Source: Malaya genurostris
Taxonomy: Eukaryota > Arthropoda > Insecta > Diptera > Culicidae
DNA: 64,000 bases
Direction: 5' to 3'
Assembly (NCBI RefSeq): GCF_030247185.1
Contig: NC_080572.1
Location: forward strand, 189,753,800 to 189,817,799
Part shown: positions 20,617-30,238 of the stretch, piece after piece
How the letters are laid out: each line of letters begins with the position of its first letter
Numbering within the stretch: the first letter of the stretch is position 1
Position numbers and translations under genes: made by a program
Notes under the pieces: model-generated
Told to the model about the DNA's origin: nothing
What the model saw: the letters and a program-made list of their open reading frames with translations, nothing else
Databases searched by the model: none

Positions 20617-21955
20617 CGAAGGATACGATCGCTGAAAGAAGGGGCCAGTTTGCAGTCAACTGCTTCAAGAATGTTTTAACTGTAGGAATAAAAGCCATTA
20701 TCAGGCTTTTAAGAGGTTCAGAAATATTGAAAGTAGACATGATCCAGTCCACAATATCAGAGAATTTAACAAACCCAGTATTTGGTAAATTTTCTGACTG
20801 ATCTTTAGGGACTTTCGGGGGTTTTGAAGTCCCAGGAAGTGATGGAAATTCTTGCTCGGAATTTAATTTTCCAAGGCCTGGAGCTTTTTTCTCTGGTTTT
20901 TTGCCATCACTACCAGTTGTTGTAATTTTTCGGAACCCATCAGAGGACATCTTCGAACCCTTACTAGGGAGCTTTTGAGAAGATTTATTTCTTCTCTTTC
21001 TAATTGATGAGCTATGAGGGACAGCCGAAGATGTACCTTCGAGGGGGTCATCATATTCGCTCTCGTCAGTTGACAAGTAAGCGTAAGGATTTTCAGTAGG
21101 TGGCGTAGCACATTTCAACATTTCTGCAAAAGAGCGTTTGGAATGTTGCTTAAGTGAACGCTTCATTTTATCCTTACGCAATTTGTACACGGGACAATCA
21201 GAGAGGTCATGCGGCCCCTCCTTACAGTAGAGACACTTTTCATTGTCTCCACTGCAGGAGTTATCCGCATGACTCCCTCCACACTTTATACACCGGGATT
21301 TATTGCAACAATGGGATGCTGTATGTCCCAATTGTTTGCAGTTGGTGCAGTTCATGACCCGCGGCACAAAAAGACGAACAGGTAAACGGACTCGGTCCAG
21401 GAGGACGTAATTAGGCAAAGCCGAGCCAGCGAAAGTCACCCGATACGAGTCTGATGGGATATAGGACTTAGTCCCATCCTCAGCGGTCGATACTGAACGC
21501 AATTGCTTGCAGTCCAGTATCTTAACGTTCTTGAGTAGGGGGTTTTTAAAACCGCCTGCCCCATGCTTAAGAACGTCCTCGCAAGTCAGACTCGGATCGG
21601 TGATCACGCCGTCTATCTCGACTTCGCGAGCTGGTACGTATACGCGATACTCCCGCGTGAAATTCTCACTTCGAACGATCTCATTAGCCTGTTTTGCACT
21701 GGCTAACAAGACCCTAAGCTTGTCCGGGCGTACTTTCTCAATTTTTTGTACAGTATTGTATCGCGAGGACAGGTCATTAGAAAGTTTTAGAAGGTTCAAT
21801 TTTTTACCATTCGCTTTGGTCCGGATGTAAACCGCATACGGTCCGGCCGAGAGTGCAAGCCCATCGGGATAGCTTCTAATGCGAGATTTATTGCCATCAG
21901 AAGCATCCATTTGATCATCTAGGGGAAGGTCAGGCAATTCTGTGCCTTTTGTCAT
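20609..21955 (-). CDS. LINE copy B ORF1: RNA-binding protein with three zinc knuckles
   Basis: 448 aa beginning MTKGTELPDL. Three knuckles at about 201-255 (CTNCKQLGHTASHC, CIKCGGSHADNSC, CLYCKEGPHDLSDC), a Ser/Lys/Pro-rich linker, and a conserved C-terminal segment ending in SFDG, as in copy A. Such proteins bind the element RNA and form the RNP needed for transposition. The last 8 bases (ATGGCTAA) also hold the start codon of ORF2. Intact frame; the start is supported by the similar length of copy A ORF1. Confidence 0.9.
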   Translation of the reverse strand: MTKGTELPDLPLDDQMDASDGNKSRIRSYPDGLALSAGPYAVYIRTKANGKKLNLLKLSNDLSSRYNTVQKIEKVRPDKLRVLLASAKQANEIVRSENFTREYRVYVPAREVEIDGVITDPSLTCEDVLKHGAGGFKNPLLKNVKILDCKQLRSVSTAEDGTKSYIPSDSYRVTFAGSALPNYVLLDRVRLPVRLFVPRVMNCTNCKQLGHTASHCCNKSRCIKCGGSHADNSCSGDNEKCLYCKEGPHDLSDCPVYKLRKDKMKRSLKQHSKRSFAEMLKCATPPTENPYAYLSTDESEYDDPLEGTSSAVPHSSSIRKRRNKSSQKLPSKGSKMSSDGFRKITTTGSDGKKPEKKAPGLGKLNSEQEFPSLPGTSKPPKVPKDQSENLPNTGFVKFSDIVDWIMSTFNISEPLKSLIMAFIPTVKTFLKQLTANWPLLSAIVSFDG

Positions 21956-22463
21956 GGCACGGAAATGTGTCCGTGCGGGTAAATATTAGGGGGCAATAAA
22001 AATCTAATGGTACTGAACAACAGGGAAAAAGAAAAAAAATACTTAGCTTTAGCTCTCGAAGGGTGATCGGCCGACAAGGCCCGGTCCTAGGCGACCGGTG
22101 AATACTCCAGTTCAATAAAGTGCAAAAAACCTCTTTGAGGAAAAAGCACTTTGTTTTTAGTCTCTCACTACACTGTCCAATGAAACCAATCTTTTTATCA
22201 CTATATATATTTATCACTGTTTCTAATGTACAACGATATATACGCAGCGCCCAGCGCTGGCGCTGGCTAACGGTACCACACGCAGTGCTGCTTTACACAA
22301 GCTCACAGTCGGCCTTGAGAACGGATTAATTAGAACTATCACTCGACCGCACAGATGCACACAATAGAATACGGGATGACCTTGATAACGGAATAAAACA
22401 ATTCACCACGCGATTGGAGAAAGCAGAATTTACGTCCGATCGATCCGATAGTCACGGCACGAA

Positions 22464-22478
22464 TGAAAACTGTCACTT
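22464..22478. repeat. Target-site duplication, right, of LINE copy B
   Basis: TGAAAACTGTCACTT, identical to 16311-16325, at the 5' end of the minus-strand LINE. It fixes the element start at 22463. Confidence 0.9.
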
Positions 22479-23394
22479 GTCACGATCTGAAAAAAGATAA
22501 TGCAAATTTCATTTGCATTTTTAAAACTATAGACTATAGTCAACTCGATTTGTTATTCATGCAAAAAGTTTTAAAAGAGCCAACCTGAAAAAGTGGATTC
22601 AAATTTTTTTACTGTTAATTTCTTGAATCCCTCTAAAATTGGAAAGCTCTCAATAAACATAGAACAGTTCGTTGAGCTTATAATACACATATGTTGAGTT
22701 GATAAAGAAACATGCAGCTGCGATGTAAACCAATTCCATACTATGAATGCTGGTTCCTGAAGCCAACGCTTTTTGTTGTGGTGGCGTTGTTATTAACAAT
22801 GTATTAAGCTACGTTCATTCCATTCGCACAGTATATGATTATGGATATGATTTATTGCCTGATACTGAAAACCACGAAAATTCTCAACCCGAAACAGAGG
22901 TCTTAAGAGTCGAAGGATTTTAATATTTTTTTTAAATGCGAATACCAATTGAAATTTCGTGGTATTTGGCATAAATAAAATTATGGCTTCGAGTTTTCTA
23001 CAGAACTGGTAATTCAACTTTCTTTTGAATAGAATTTCGTTTATTATAGCACGAATATATTTTTACGAAACTTATTTCCTGTATTGGTACTACTGCATGA
23101 AGAAAGTTATGAACACTGCTTAAACACAATCAAATGGAACCAAAGAACCAAAAATTCCGGCTTCAAGCCAATTGTATGCATATGATAATCATGCCATCGG
23201 TTTGGTGTAAACATAATGTTAGTGTTGATACAAGTTTTAAGCGAAATGGAATTTAAAATTCCATATACAACAGTTGTCTCACATCTCTCCGCTTTCACGA
23301 TGGATTTTCCTTATTATTTTTATGTAATGTTTTAGAGGAAGTTAAGAAGTATAGCATAAAAAAATTGGGCTCATAACTGTTTCATCCAGATCAG
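22479..23394. other. No recognised feature
   Basis: AT-rich unique-looking sequence. Only short ORFs without domains and small palindromes such as ATGCAAATTTCATTTGCAT near 22500-22518. Confidence 0.5.
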
Positions 23395-24090
23395 GGTCAT
23401 TTTGCCGAAAGTCGTTTCGCCGAATAGGTCATTTCGCCGAAATGGTCATTTCTCCGAATGACATTTCGCCGAATGACATTTCGCCGAAAGGGTCATTTCG
23501 AGGATTCCTGCAATTATCTTAATATTATAATTGGAATTGATTGAAAATAAACACAAATGAATAATAATACGTTAACACCCGTTTTGTTGACCTACAATTG
23601 TACTTCTTGAATAAATATTGATTCTTGTACTCTTGAATAAAGATTGATTCATGAACTTCAGAGCGTAGTTCCCAAAGAAACTTGTTGACTATTAGCCACT
23701 AAGCATCAAAGCAATTCCAAAGCTGTATCTACCAGGCAAATGTTCGGTCCTAACTAAAGCAAAGAAACCTAGTTTTGAGTAGACCGGGAAATCGAGGCGG
23801 TTACAGGTTTGTATGCAAGAGGCCGCCGCTTCCCACGGCGGGTCGGCGGTCAACTCAGCCCGCCATCTTGGTTTCGGTTATGTGGTTGTGCCATATCAGT
23901 TATACAGGAGGCATAGTAGCATAAAAAATAATATTATATTATGTATTCGAAATAACCCTTTCGGCGAAATAGCCCTTTCGGAGAAACGACTTTCGGCGAA
24001 ATGGTGTTCGGCGAAACGACTTCCGGCGAAATGGTGTTCGGCGAAACGACTTTCGGCGAACCGGTTTTCGGCGAAGTGACCCGCTCCCGT
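23395..24090. mobile_element. Foldback element with iterated TTTCGCCGAA arms
   Basis: The left arm, 23395-23505, repeats TTTCGCCGAA with variable spacers (AGTCG, TAGGTCA, ATGGTCA, TGACA). The right arm, 23955-24085, repeats the reverse complement TTCGGCGAAA with matching spacers. Outer edges match as inverted repeats around GGGTCA(T/C)TT(T/C)GCCGAAA. The middle holds no coding sequence. Arms built of short tandem units resemble Foldback-type elements. A 63-residue repeat-rich ORF over the right arm is an artefact. Confidence 0.65.
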
Positions 24091-24399
24091 TGCACGTACT
24101 AAGTAGAAACTTCGTCAAATATACTTCAACAAAATAAGTTCTTGTACTATAACTTTCTACTTTGATCGATTTTCAGAGTTGTCTCAAAGATTACAGAATT
24201 CACCTAAGCTAGAAAAGGAAAGACAGACTTCAAAATCTATCAAACACCCTACGAAGAAGAGTGCACACCTTATCGAGCTTCTTAAAATTGTCTTTATACC
24301 CTGTGATCAAAATAAACAGGATACTAATGAAAAGTACTGCTGTAGAGAGAAACTCTTCTCTACTTTCTAAAGCAAAGTCTTAGGACTACGATCCCTACT
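24091..24399. other. No recognised feature
   Basis: AT-rich spacer between the foldback element and the truncated LINE. The LINE truncation point falls near its right edge. Confidence 0.4.
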
Positions 24400-25867
24400 G
24401 ACATTATGGATCCTTCATGCATTCATATCTTACTGGTCGTGAGATGTCGGTAAAAATAGGAAACTGTACAACATCACCGTTTGCTGTGAGTTCTGGAGTA
24501 CCTCAAGGAAGTCACTTAGGACCGTATATATTTTTACTCTACCTTAATGATCTGCACTTCTTACTGAAACTATCATTTGCGGATGATTTCAAACTCTACC
24601 ATCTGATCAAAGAACAAGAAGATGCACACTTTTTGCAAGCTCAATTAAATACATTCGTTGAATTGTGTCACTCCAACAAGATGGTATTAAACGCCTCTAA
24701 ATGCTCCGTCATATTATTTTCCCGCAGGCACTCAGTAATAAGATATGACTACAATCATTCGCAAAATGTCCTTAAGCGTGAATCGTTCGTGAAAGATTTA
24801 GGAGTTATTCTTGATGATAAACTTAATTTTAAGAATCACATTGACTACGTGATTTCCAAGGCATCGAAACTCTTAGGCTTCATATTTCGAATTACCAAAA
24901 ATTTCGCTAACATACACTGCTTGAAAACTCTTTTTTGTGCACTAATTCGATCATCGCTTGATTATGCTGCTGTCGTTTGGTCACCTCGTTATCGAACTGA
25001 TATTGATCGTATTGAAGCTGTTCAACACAAATTCATTAGGTTTGCTCTCCGAAATCTACCATGGAGAGACCCATTAAACCATCCAAGTTATACTGATCGT
25101 TGCCGACTGATCGAACTGGATCCGCTGTGTGTTCGTAGAAACGTCTGCAAGGCTGTTTTCATCGCTGATTTGATACAATCACATATTGATTGCCCTGATC
25201 TCCTACGATTGGTCAACTTTGACATCCATCGTCGCAATCTTCGTTCTCATACATTTTTACGAATCCCTCGTGCTAGAACCAACTACGGATATAATGAACC
25301 GTTTCTCAGTATGTGTCGTTTATTTAACAGTTGCTCGCAGGTCTTTGATTTTCATCTCTCGCGTAATGTGATAAAACGCTTATTCAACGATTCCTTAACT
25401 ATCCAGTAAATAAATGTTCACCATCTTCATTGGCAACTAATCAGATTCGCCGAAACTAACCTGTTCGTCCTCCCTCTCATTTTCTCCGTCTTCCACCATA
25501 TTTTTGATCACTAACTAGGTCTACATGCCGGTTCTAACCCCGTCGTTCTCCACGCTCACTCGTTGCTCCCTCAACTAACCTTCTTCTTCCATCGTTATAT
25601 CCACTTTTCTCTTCTATCTCGTCCTTCAAGGAAGCTGCTTTGTAATGCTGTAATATTGTGTCATCAACTAGTTATAGGGTTAGTGGTTTAGCTTTAACTG
25701 TTAGTTTTAAACGTAAATGTATCTGTTGGATCATTGTAATCTGTTGATACAAAAGATGAGGAGTTTCTATGCCTGCTGGAGAGATAGATTGCTATATTTC
25801 ATCTCCATCGGGCTTTTCCCTGCTCCCCAAAATAAATGATTAAATAAATAAATAAATAAATAAATAA
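24400..25867 (+). mobile_element. 5'-truncated CR1-like LINE
   Basis: Only the second half of the reverse transcriptase and the C-terminus remain, followed by about 430 nt of 3' UTR and an (AAAT)n tail at 25840-25867. 5' truncation is the usual fate of LINE copies. It belongs to a different subfamily from the element at 7.7-12.2 kb, judging from modest protein similarity. Confidence 0.8.
24417..25409 (+). pseudogene. CR1-like ORF2 C-terminal fragment
   Basis: 330 codons open, beginning within RT after the first catalytic Asp. Visible motifs are SSGVPQGSHLGPYIF, FADD (instead of YADD), the RT thumb, and the C-terminal region with SLDYAAVVWSP and RIEAVQHKFIRFALR, matching the equivalent parts of the ORF2 at 11.2-12.0 kb. 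It lacks the endonuclease and the first RT motifs, so it is not functional though uninterrupted. Confidence 0.8.
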
Positions 25868-25936
25868 GCAATCATGGAATAATTATTAACTATCTTGAAG
25901 ACGCAGATGTTTAGTGAAACGCAGTGTCGGGACAAA

Positions 25937-26098
25937 TTTTTTTTTTTTTTGATTCAATTATAGAGGCTTTAACATCTAAGGTCATTCGCCTCTTCGGACC
26001 AGAAAATCTTTCTGACCCTATGTGCGGGGTTGGGAATTGAACCCAGGCGGGCTGCGTGAAAGGCATCGACTATCCCATCACGCTATACCCGTCCCCCA
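25937..26098 (-). mobile_element. tRNA-derived SINE with target-site duplication
   Basis: About 162 bp on the minus strand. It starts GGGGGACGGGTATAGCGTGA (A-box region), has GGTTCAATTCC at about 26043-26033 (B box with one difference from consensus) and ends in poly(A), seen as a 14-T run at 25937-25950. The 11-bp GTCGGGACAAA occurs at 25926-25936 and again at 26099-26109, a perfect duplication. RNA polymerase III-transcribed and mobilised by LINE machinery. Confidence 0.85.
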
Positions 26099-26366
26099 GT
26101 CGGGACAAAATATAACTGTCTAACAAAACCGATTAGACCGGTTCGAACGACGGTTGATAAATGCTTTTTTTGTGTTAGATGAATTGAAGCAGGATGATGA
26201 ATTCTCTAATACGCTGCTTCATACAGTTTTAAAAAATGTAATAATAAAAACAGGCGGGCTAAGAAAAGGAACCGTACTCAATAACCTGTTTTGTCCTTTA
26301 CGTTTCCTCCTTGAATAGTCAGTATTGGGTTGTTCATCTTGAATTGCTCTGTACTGATGAATCTTA

Positions 26367-26922
26367 GGGTGAAGCCAGAGTGGGCGTGACACGCGACGCG
26401 AAGCGATGCGATGGGAACATTAAAGGATTTGAATGTCGTTCATTTATTTCCAGCGAAAAATTAACATGTATTCCAGAGTAAACACGAGACGTAGCCTAGT
26501 GTCAAGCGATTTTCGGTGCGACAAACAACGAAGCAGTGCGTGCTCGGTTTTTCATGCGACTATCGAGCGAAGATAATTCGATTGATACCGAAGCTCTGAT
26601 CGAAGCAGTTTTTCAACGAAATGCGCTTTGGGATCAATAATCACGCAACTATGGAACTGGGTGTTTGTGAAGAAGCCTTGGAAAGAGGCTTCGAAAACAT
26701 TGGAAATTACTGGAAAGTACAGTCAATTAAAGTGCATTGAATGAGTTTGTTTCGAGTTATCTCGGTGAAAAAAGTCTAAAAAGTCCTTTTTTTCATAAAT
26801 TTTTAGATGAAAATGAACCTTTGGTCGGAAGCTAAGAGAACTACCAAAATTTAGATCCATGGTTTCAGGTGGTGATGTTATGACCTCGAGCGTCGCGTGT
26901 CGCGCCCTCTTTGGCTTCTCCC
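26367..26922. mobile_element. MITE with about 34-bp terminal inverted repeats
   Basis: The left end GGGTGAAGCCAGAGTGGGCG and the reverse-complemented right end GGGAGAAGCCAAAGAGGGCG align and continue through GACACGCGACGC. TTA flanks both sides (26364-26366, 26923-26925). 556 bp without coding capacity. Superfamily not assigned. Confidence 0.7.
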
Positions 26923-27103
26923 TTAGACGAAATTGAAAGTGAATTAAATAAGAAGCCTTTTTGTGCAACATACCTGTGAAAGTTTTCGACAGCAATTTTT
27001 AGTAGACGATTATTTATTTATTCCCCAAAACAACGTCCAGATAAAAAATGTTTCAATCTTTAAACACACTGCATTAATTAACCTTAAATCAGCCAAAACT
27101 TAC

Positions 27104-27131
27104 CAACAGTGAGCAACAATTCCTCGCGCAT
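27104..27131 (-). CDS. Possible short first coding exon (MREELLLTV)
   Basis: On the minus strand an ATG at 27129-27131 opens nine codons plus 1 nt and reaches TTG|GTAAGT, a consensus splice donor with the intron starting at 27103. The preceding 150 bases are GC-rich and would be 5' UTR. No protein can be recognised from nine residues. It could be a non-coding first exon or chance. Confidence 0.25.
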
Positions 27132-27359
27132 CCCAGGTTGGACCAACGAAGCGATTCTACACACGACGTGTGGCGATGAGTCGGAAAATTCTTCGGGCAA
27201 GCGAGACGAGCAGAACGGACTTTTCGCGAAACCGCTATGTCGCTCTCTCTCACCCGACCGGAATGTTTTCAACGATGCTTTTTTCGGTTGGTGACTTCAC
27301 TTCCACTTGTCTTCCCCGTACCAACACATCACATTCGCACCTTCTGTGCAGTGGGACGC

Positions 27360-27448
27360 ATTCTGCTCAGTTCCCAGCGGGTGTTGTTTTGGGGATAGTT
27401 TCGGTGCAAATTGAACCCAGCTGCAGCGATTCGGTAGAGTTTGCTAAG
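27360..27448 (+). other. Possible 5' UTR exon with splice donor
   Basis: A plus-strand AAG|GTAAGT at 27446-27454 is a perfect donor. Upstream, TCAGTT near 27368 resembles an insect initiator. Together with the minus-strand donor at 27103 this GC-rich block looks like a divergent promoter. No ORF is assigned. Confidence 0.25.
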
Positions 27449-27454
27449 GTAAGT

Positions 27455-28370
27455 CTGACTGAGATGCTGAAATTCCTTTAATCGACGATCCTTCACCATG
27501 ACGACAGCTGTCTCAGTTGCTCCCGTGCAAAGAAGGCAAGAGCAAGACGTGTTTTTTATTCGAAACCAGAGCCGTAGTAGGACGCGACAGAAATTCGTGA
27601 CTATTAATAACCACATTCTCTGTTTGGGAAAGGTGAGCCGATGGATGGCATTCGATGACGTTCTCCTGAAAACTTTAGCCTGGCGGGGGGAGAAGCCATC
27701 GTGGCTTACTTGTTAGAAATTCGCCCGTTTCAGCGGCGAATTACTGACTATGAAATGTAATATTTTATTGGCACAACTTCACACGGCCGCTGCAGTCGCT
27801 TCCACAATGCCTAGAACATTAATCAAATCTTAGTACCGAGAGGTAAAAATGCAGTGACTTTGCTTTTCTCGGGACGAGGATTATAACGAGTAGGTTTATT
27901 ATTCTGCTGAAAATGCTCGTTTAATTTATAGCACACACAGATAAAAATATTTTGTGAATTTACATCTATTTTCATGCACATATTTGGAGCAGGTAATTAA
28001 ACATAAAATTACTTTACAATTCTGTACGTTTCAATATAATTTAATCGCAAAATAAGCGTTAATTGAAAGATACAGTTATATTAATTGAAAATTCAATGCA
28101 ATTCAATTTAGTTTTGCATCGATGAAGGTTTTCAATCAAAAATTTCGATTCAACCCATGTCTATTCTATGTTACTATTGATTTACATCTCGTGTAAATTT
28201 CATTATTTCTTTCTGTGCATGTTGGTGACACATTCAGATCAAATTCAGTCAAAAACTGATGAAGTTCCTCATTATTCTTAACTCATAATATCTCCTAGTT
28301 ATGGTGAGCATCGCGTGGGCAGTGATGAATATTACTTTTGAAAGGACAAAAGTTTTAAAAAAAATTAATA
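27455..28370. other. No recognised feature
   Basis: GC-richer to about 27720, then AT-rich with no ORF, no termini and no repeat match. Confidence 0.45.
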
Positions 28371-28372
28371 TA

Positions 28373-29297
28373 AAGGGTGATTTTTTAAGAGCTTGAGAAC
28401 TTTTTTAAACAATAAAACGCATAAAATTTGCAAAATCTCATCGGTTCTTTATTTTAAACGTTAGATTGGTACATGACATTTACTTTTTGAAGATAATTTC
28501 ATTTAAATGTTGACCGCGGCTGCGTCTTAGGTGGTCCATTCGGAAAGTCCAATTTTGGGCAACTTTTTCGAGCATTTCGGCCGGAATAGCCCGAATTTCT
28601 TCGGAAATGTTGTCTTCCAAAGCTGGAATAGTTACTGGCTTATTTCTGTAGACTTTAGACTTGACGTAGCCCCACAAAAAATAGTCTAAAGGCGTCAAAT
28701 CGCATGATCTTGGTGGCCAACTTACCGGTCCATTTCTTTAGATGAATTGTTCTCCGAAGTTTTCCCTCAAAATGGCCATAGAATCGCGAGCTGTGTGGCA
28801 TGTAGCGCCATCTTGTTGAAACCACATGTCAACCAAGTTCAGTTCTTCCATTTTTGGCAACAAAAAGTTTGTTAGCATCGAACGATAGCGATCGCCATTC
28901 ACTGTAACGTTGCGTCCAACAGCATCTTTGAAAAAATACGGTCCAATGATTCCACCAGCGTACAAACCACACCAAACAGTGCATTTTTCGGGATGCATGG
29001 GCAGTTCTTGAACGGCTTCTGGTTGCTCTTCACTCCAAATGCGGCAATTTTGCTTATTTACGTAGCCATTCAACCAGAAATGAGCCTCATCGCTGAACAA
29101 AATTTGTCGATAAAAAAGCGGATTTTCCGAATGGACCACCTAAGACGCAGCCGCGGTCAACATTTAAATGAAATTATCTTCAAAAAGTAAATGTCATGTA
29201 CCAATCTAACGTTTAAAATAAAGAACCGATGAGATTTTGCAAATTTTATGCGTTTTATTGTTTAAAAAAGTTCTCAAGCTCTTAAAAAATCACCCTG
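28373..29297 (-). mobile_element. DD41D mariner-type transposon turned foldback
   Basis: Flanked by TA (28371-28372, 29298-29299). Instead of short terminal repeats the ends are about 173-bp inverted arms, 28374-28546 and 29124-29296, which read identically. Both start AGGGTGATTTTTTAAGAGC and both contain the 3' end of the transposase gene. The transposase 5' part is missing and has been replaced by the inverted copy of the 3' end. 925 bp in all. Confidence 0.85.
28480..29139 (-). pseudogene. DD41D transposase, N-terminus lost, nonsense codon
   Basis: Minus-strand frame with FSDEAHFW (first Asp), MFQQDG-type block WFQQDGATCHTARD (second Asp) and TPLDYFLWGY (third Asp). Counting gives 41 residues between the second and third Asp, as in rosa-like DD41D mariners. 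A TAA at 28740-28738 replaces a Ser codon between them. The first residues come from the inverted arm and there is no ATG. The DNA-binding N-terminus is absent. Confidence 0.8.
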
Positions 29298-29299
29298 TA

Positions 29300-30236
29300 T
29301 GTTGAAATTGTAGTAATATAATTCAGCATATATCAAAACTGATCTATACTTGGATTTTGTCGTTCGTCATTGACAGTATTCTTGTTGCAGTTGAAAACTA
29401 GGTAATACTTCCAGTGACAACCATTACTATCACGTGGAATATATAATGGCGCAAGTATCGCGCATTATTCATGTAGTCATGTAAACAAATATCAATGTTA
29501 TGATGCGTTGAAAACACTACTTTTTATTGACTGAACTGAAAATGTTGAATGAACAAAAGCATCCCATTCATATCGTAATAAATAGAATCGTACACACCAC
29601 ACGAATTCAATGATGCCTATGTTACACTCGAATCGAGCGATAATTTTAGAATTAAAAAAACAATCCTAACTCTATCGATGATTGTGATTACGCGTAAGAC
29701 ACAATGGGTGGGCGAGTGTTTGTACATGAAAAATCAACACTATGAAAACGTTGAGTGAAACTGAAACTTTCCACGAGTGCCAAGACGAATCGTTTTTTTA
29801 TGAAACTGTGCTCGCAAATAACCTTGAAAATAACTGGTATGGGGTAGCTCATTTGGCACATATTTGAATCCTAACTAGAGAGAACCTAATCTAATGAGCT
29901 TGTCAAATTTATTGAGAAAGAAAATACCAGGATAAAAATAGTTTTTTGAATCATTAGGCATAGATCATAGATTAGACGGCTCAGAGGCACTCCTGGAAAA
30001 AGCAACAGAACAAATAACGTTTCATCACAGCGGTAAGTTGAGGTACTGCTGTCAACAAATGCTCATTTGTTCTGATGTTGACGAATTTCGCACTAAATAG
30101 TATTCAAAGTTGGCAGCACCATCTCAGATTTTGAGGGGCGGGTAGGGTCTAACACTTAAAAAATCATTTATTTTTTTTTATATTTTCTTATTGTAATGTT
30201 TTTTTTTTCAAGAATATTCTGTGAAATTTTCAAGCC
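29300..30236. other. No recognised feature
   Basis: AT-rich, short ORFs only, no inverted termini recognised. Confidence 0.5.
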
Positions 30237-30238
30237 TA

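Larger units (their letters stand above)
16326..22463 (-). mobile_element. Full-length I-clade LINE, copy B (MosquI-like)
   Basis: 6138 bp between perfect 15-bp direct repeats, on the minus strand. The 5' end is at 22463, with a 508-nt leader, then ORF1 (448 aa), ORF2 (1226 aa), a 3' UTR of about 600 nt and a 10-A tail. Both ORFs are open. Together these are the expected marks of an intact, recent target-primed insertion. It is GC-richer than the AT-rich flanks and than copy A. Activity is not shown, only not excluded. Confidence 0.92.

Noticed and set aside
25990..26097. tRNA gene on the minus strand
   Set aside because: The tRNA-like region is followed by a SINE body and poly(A), and flanked by a target-site duplication.
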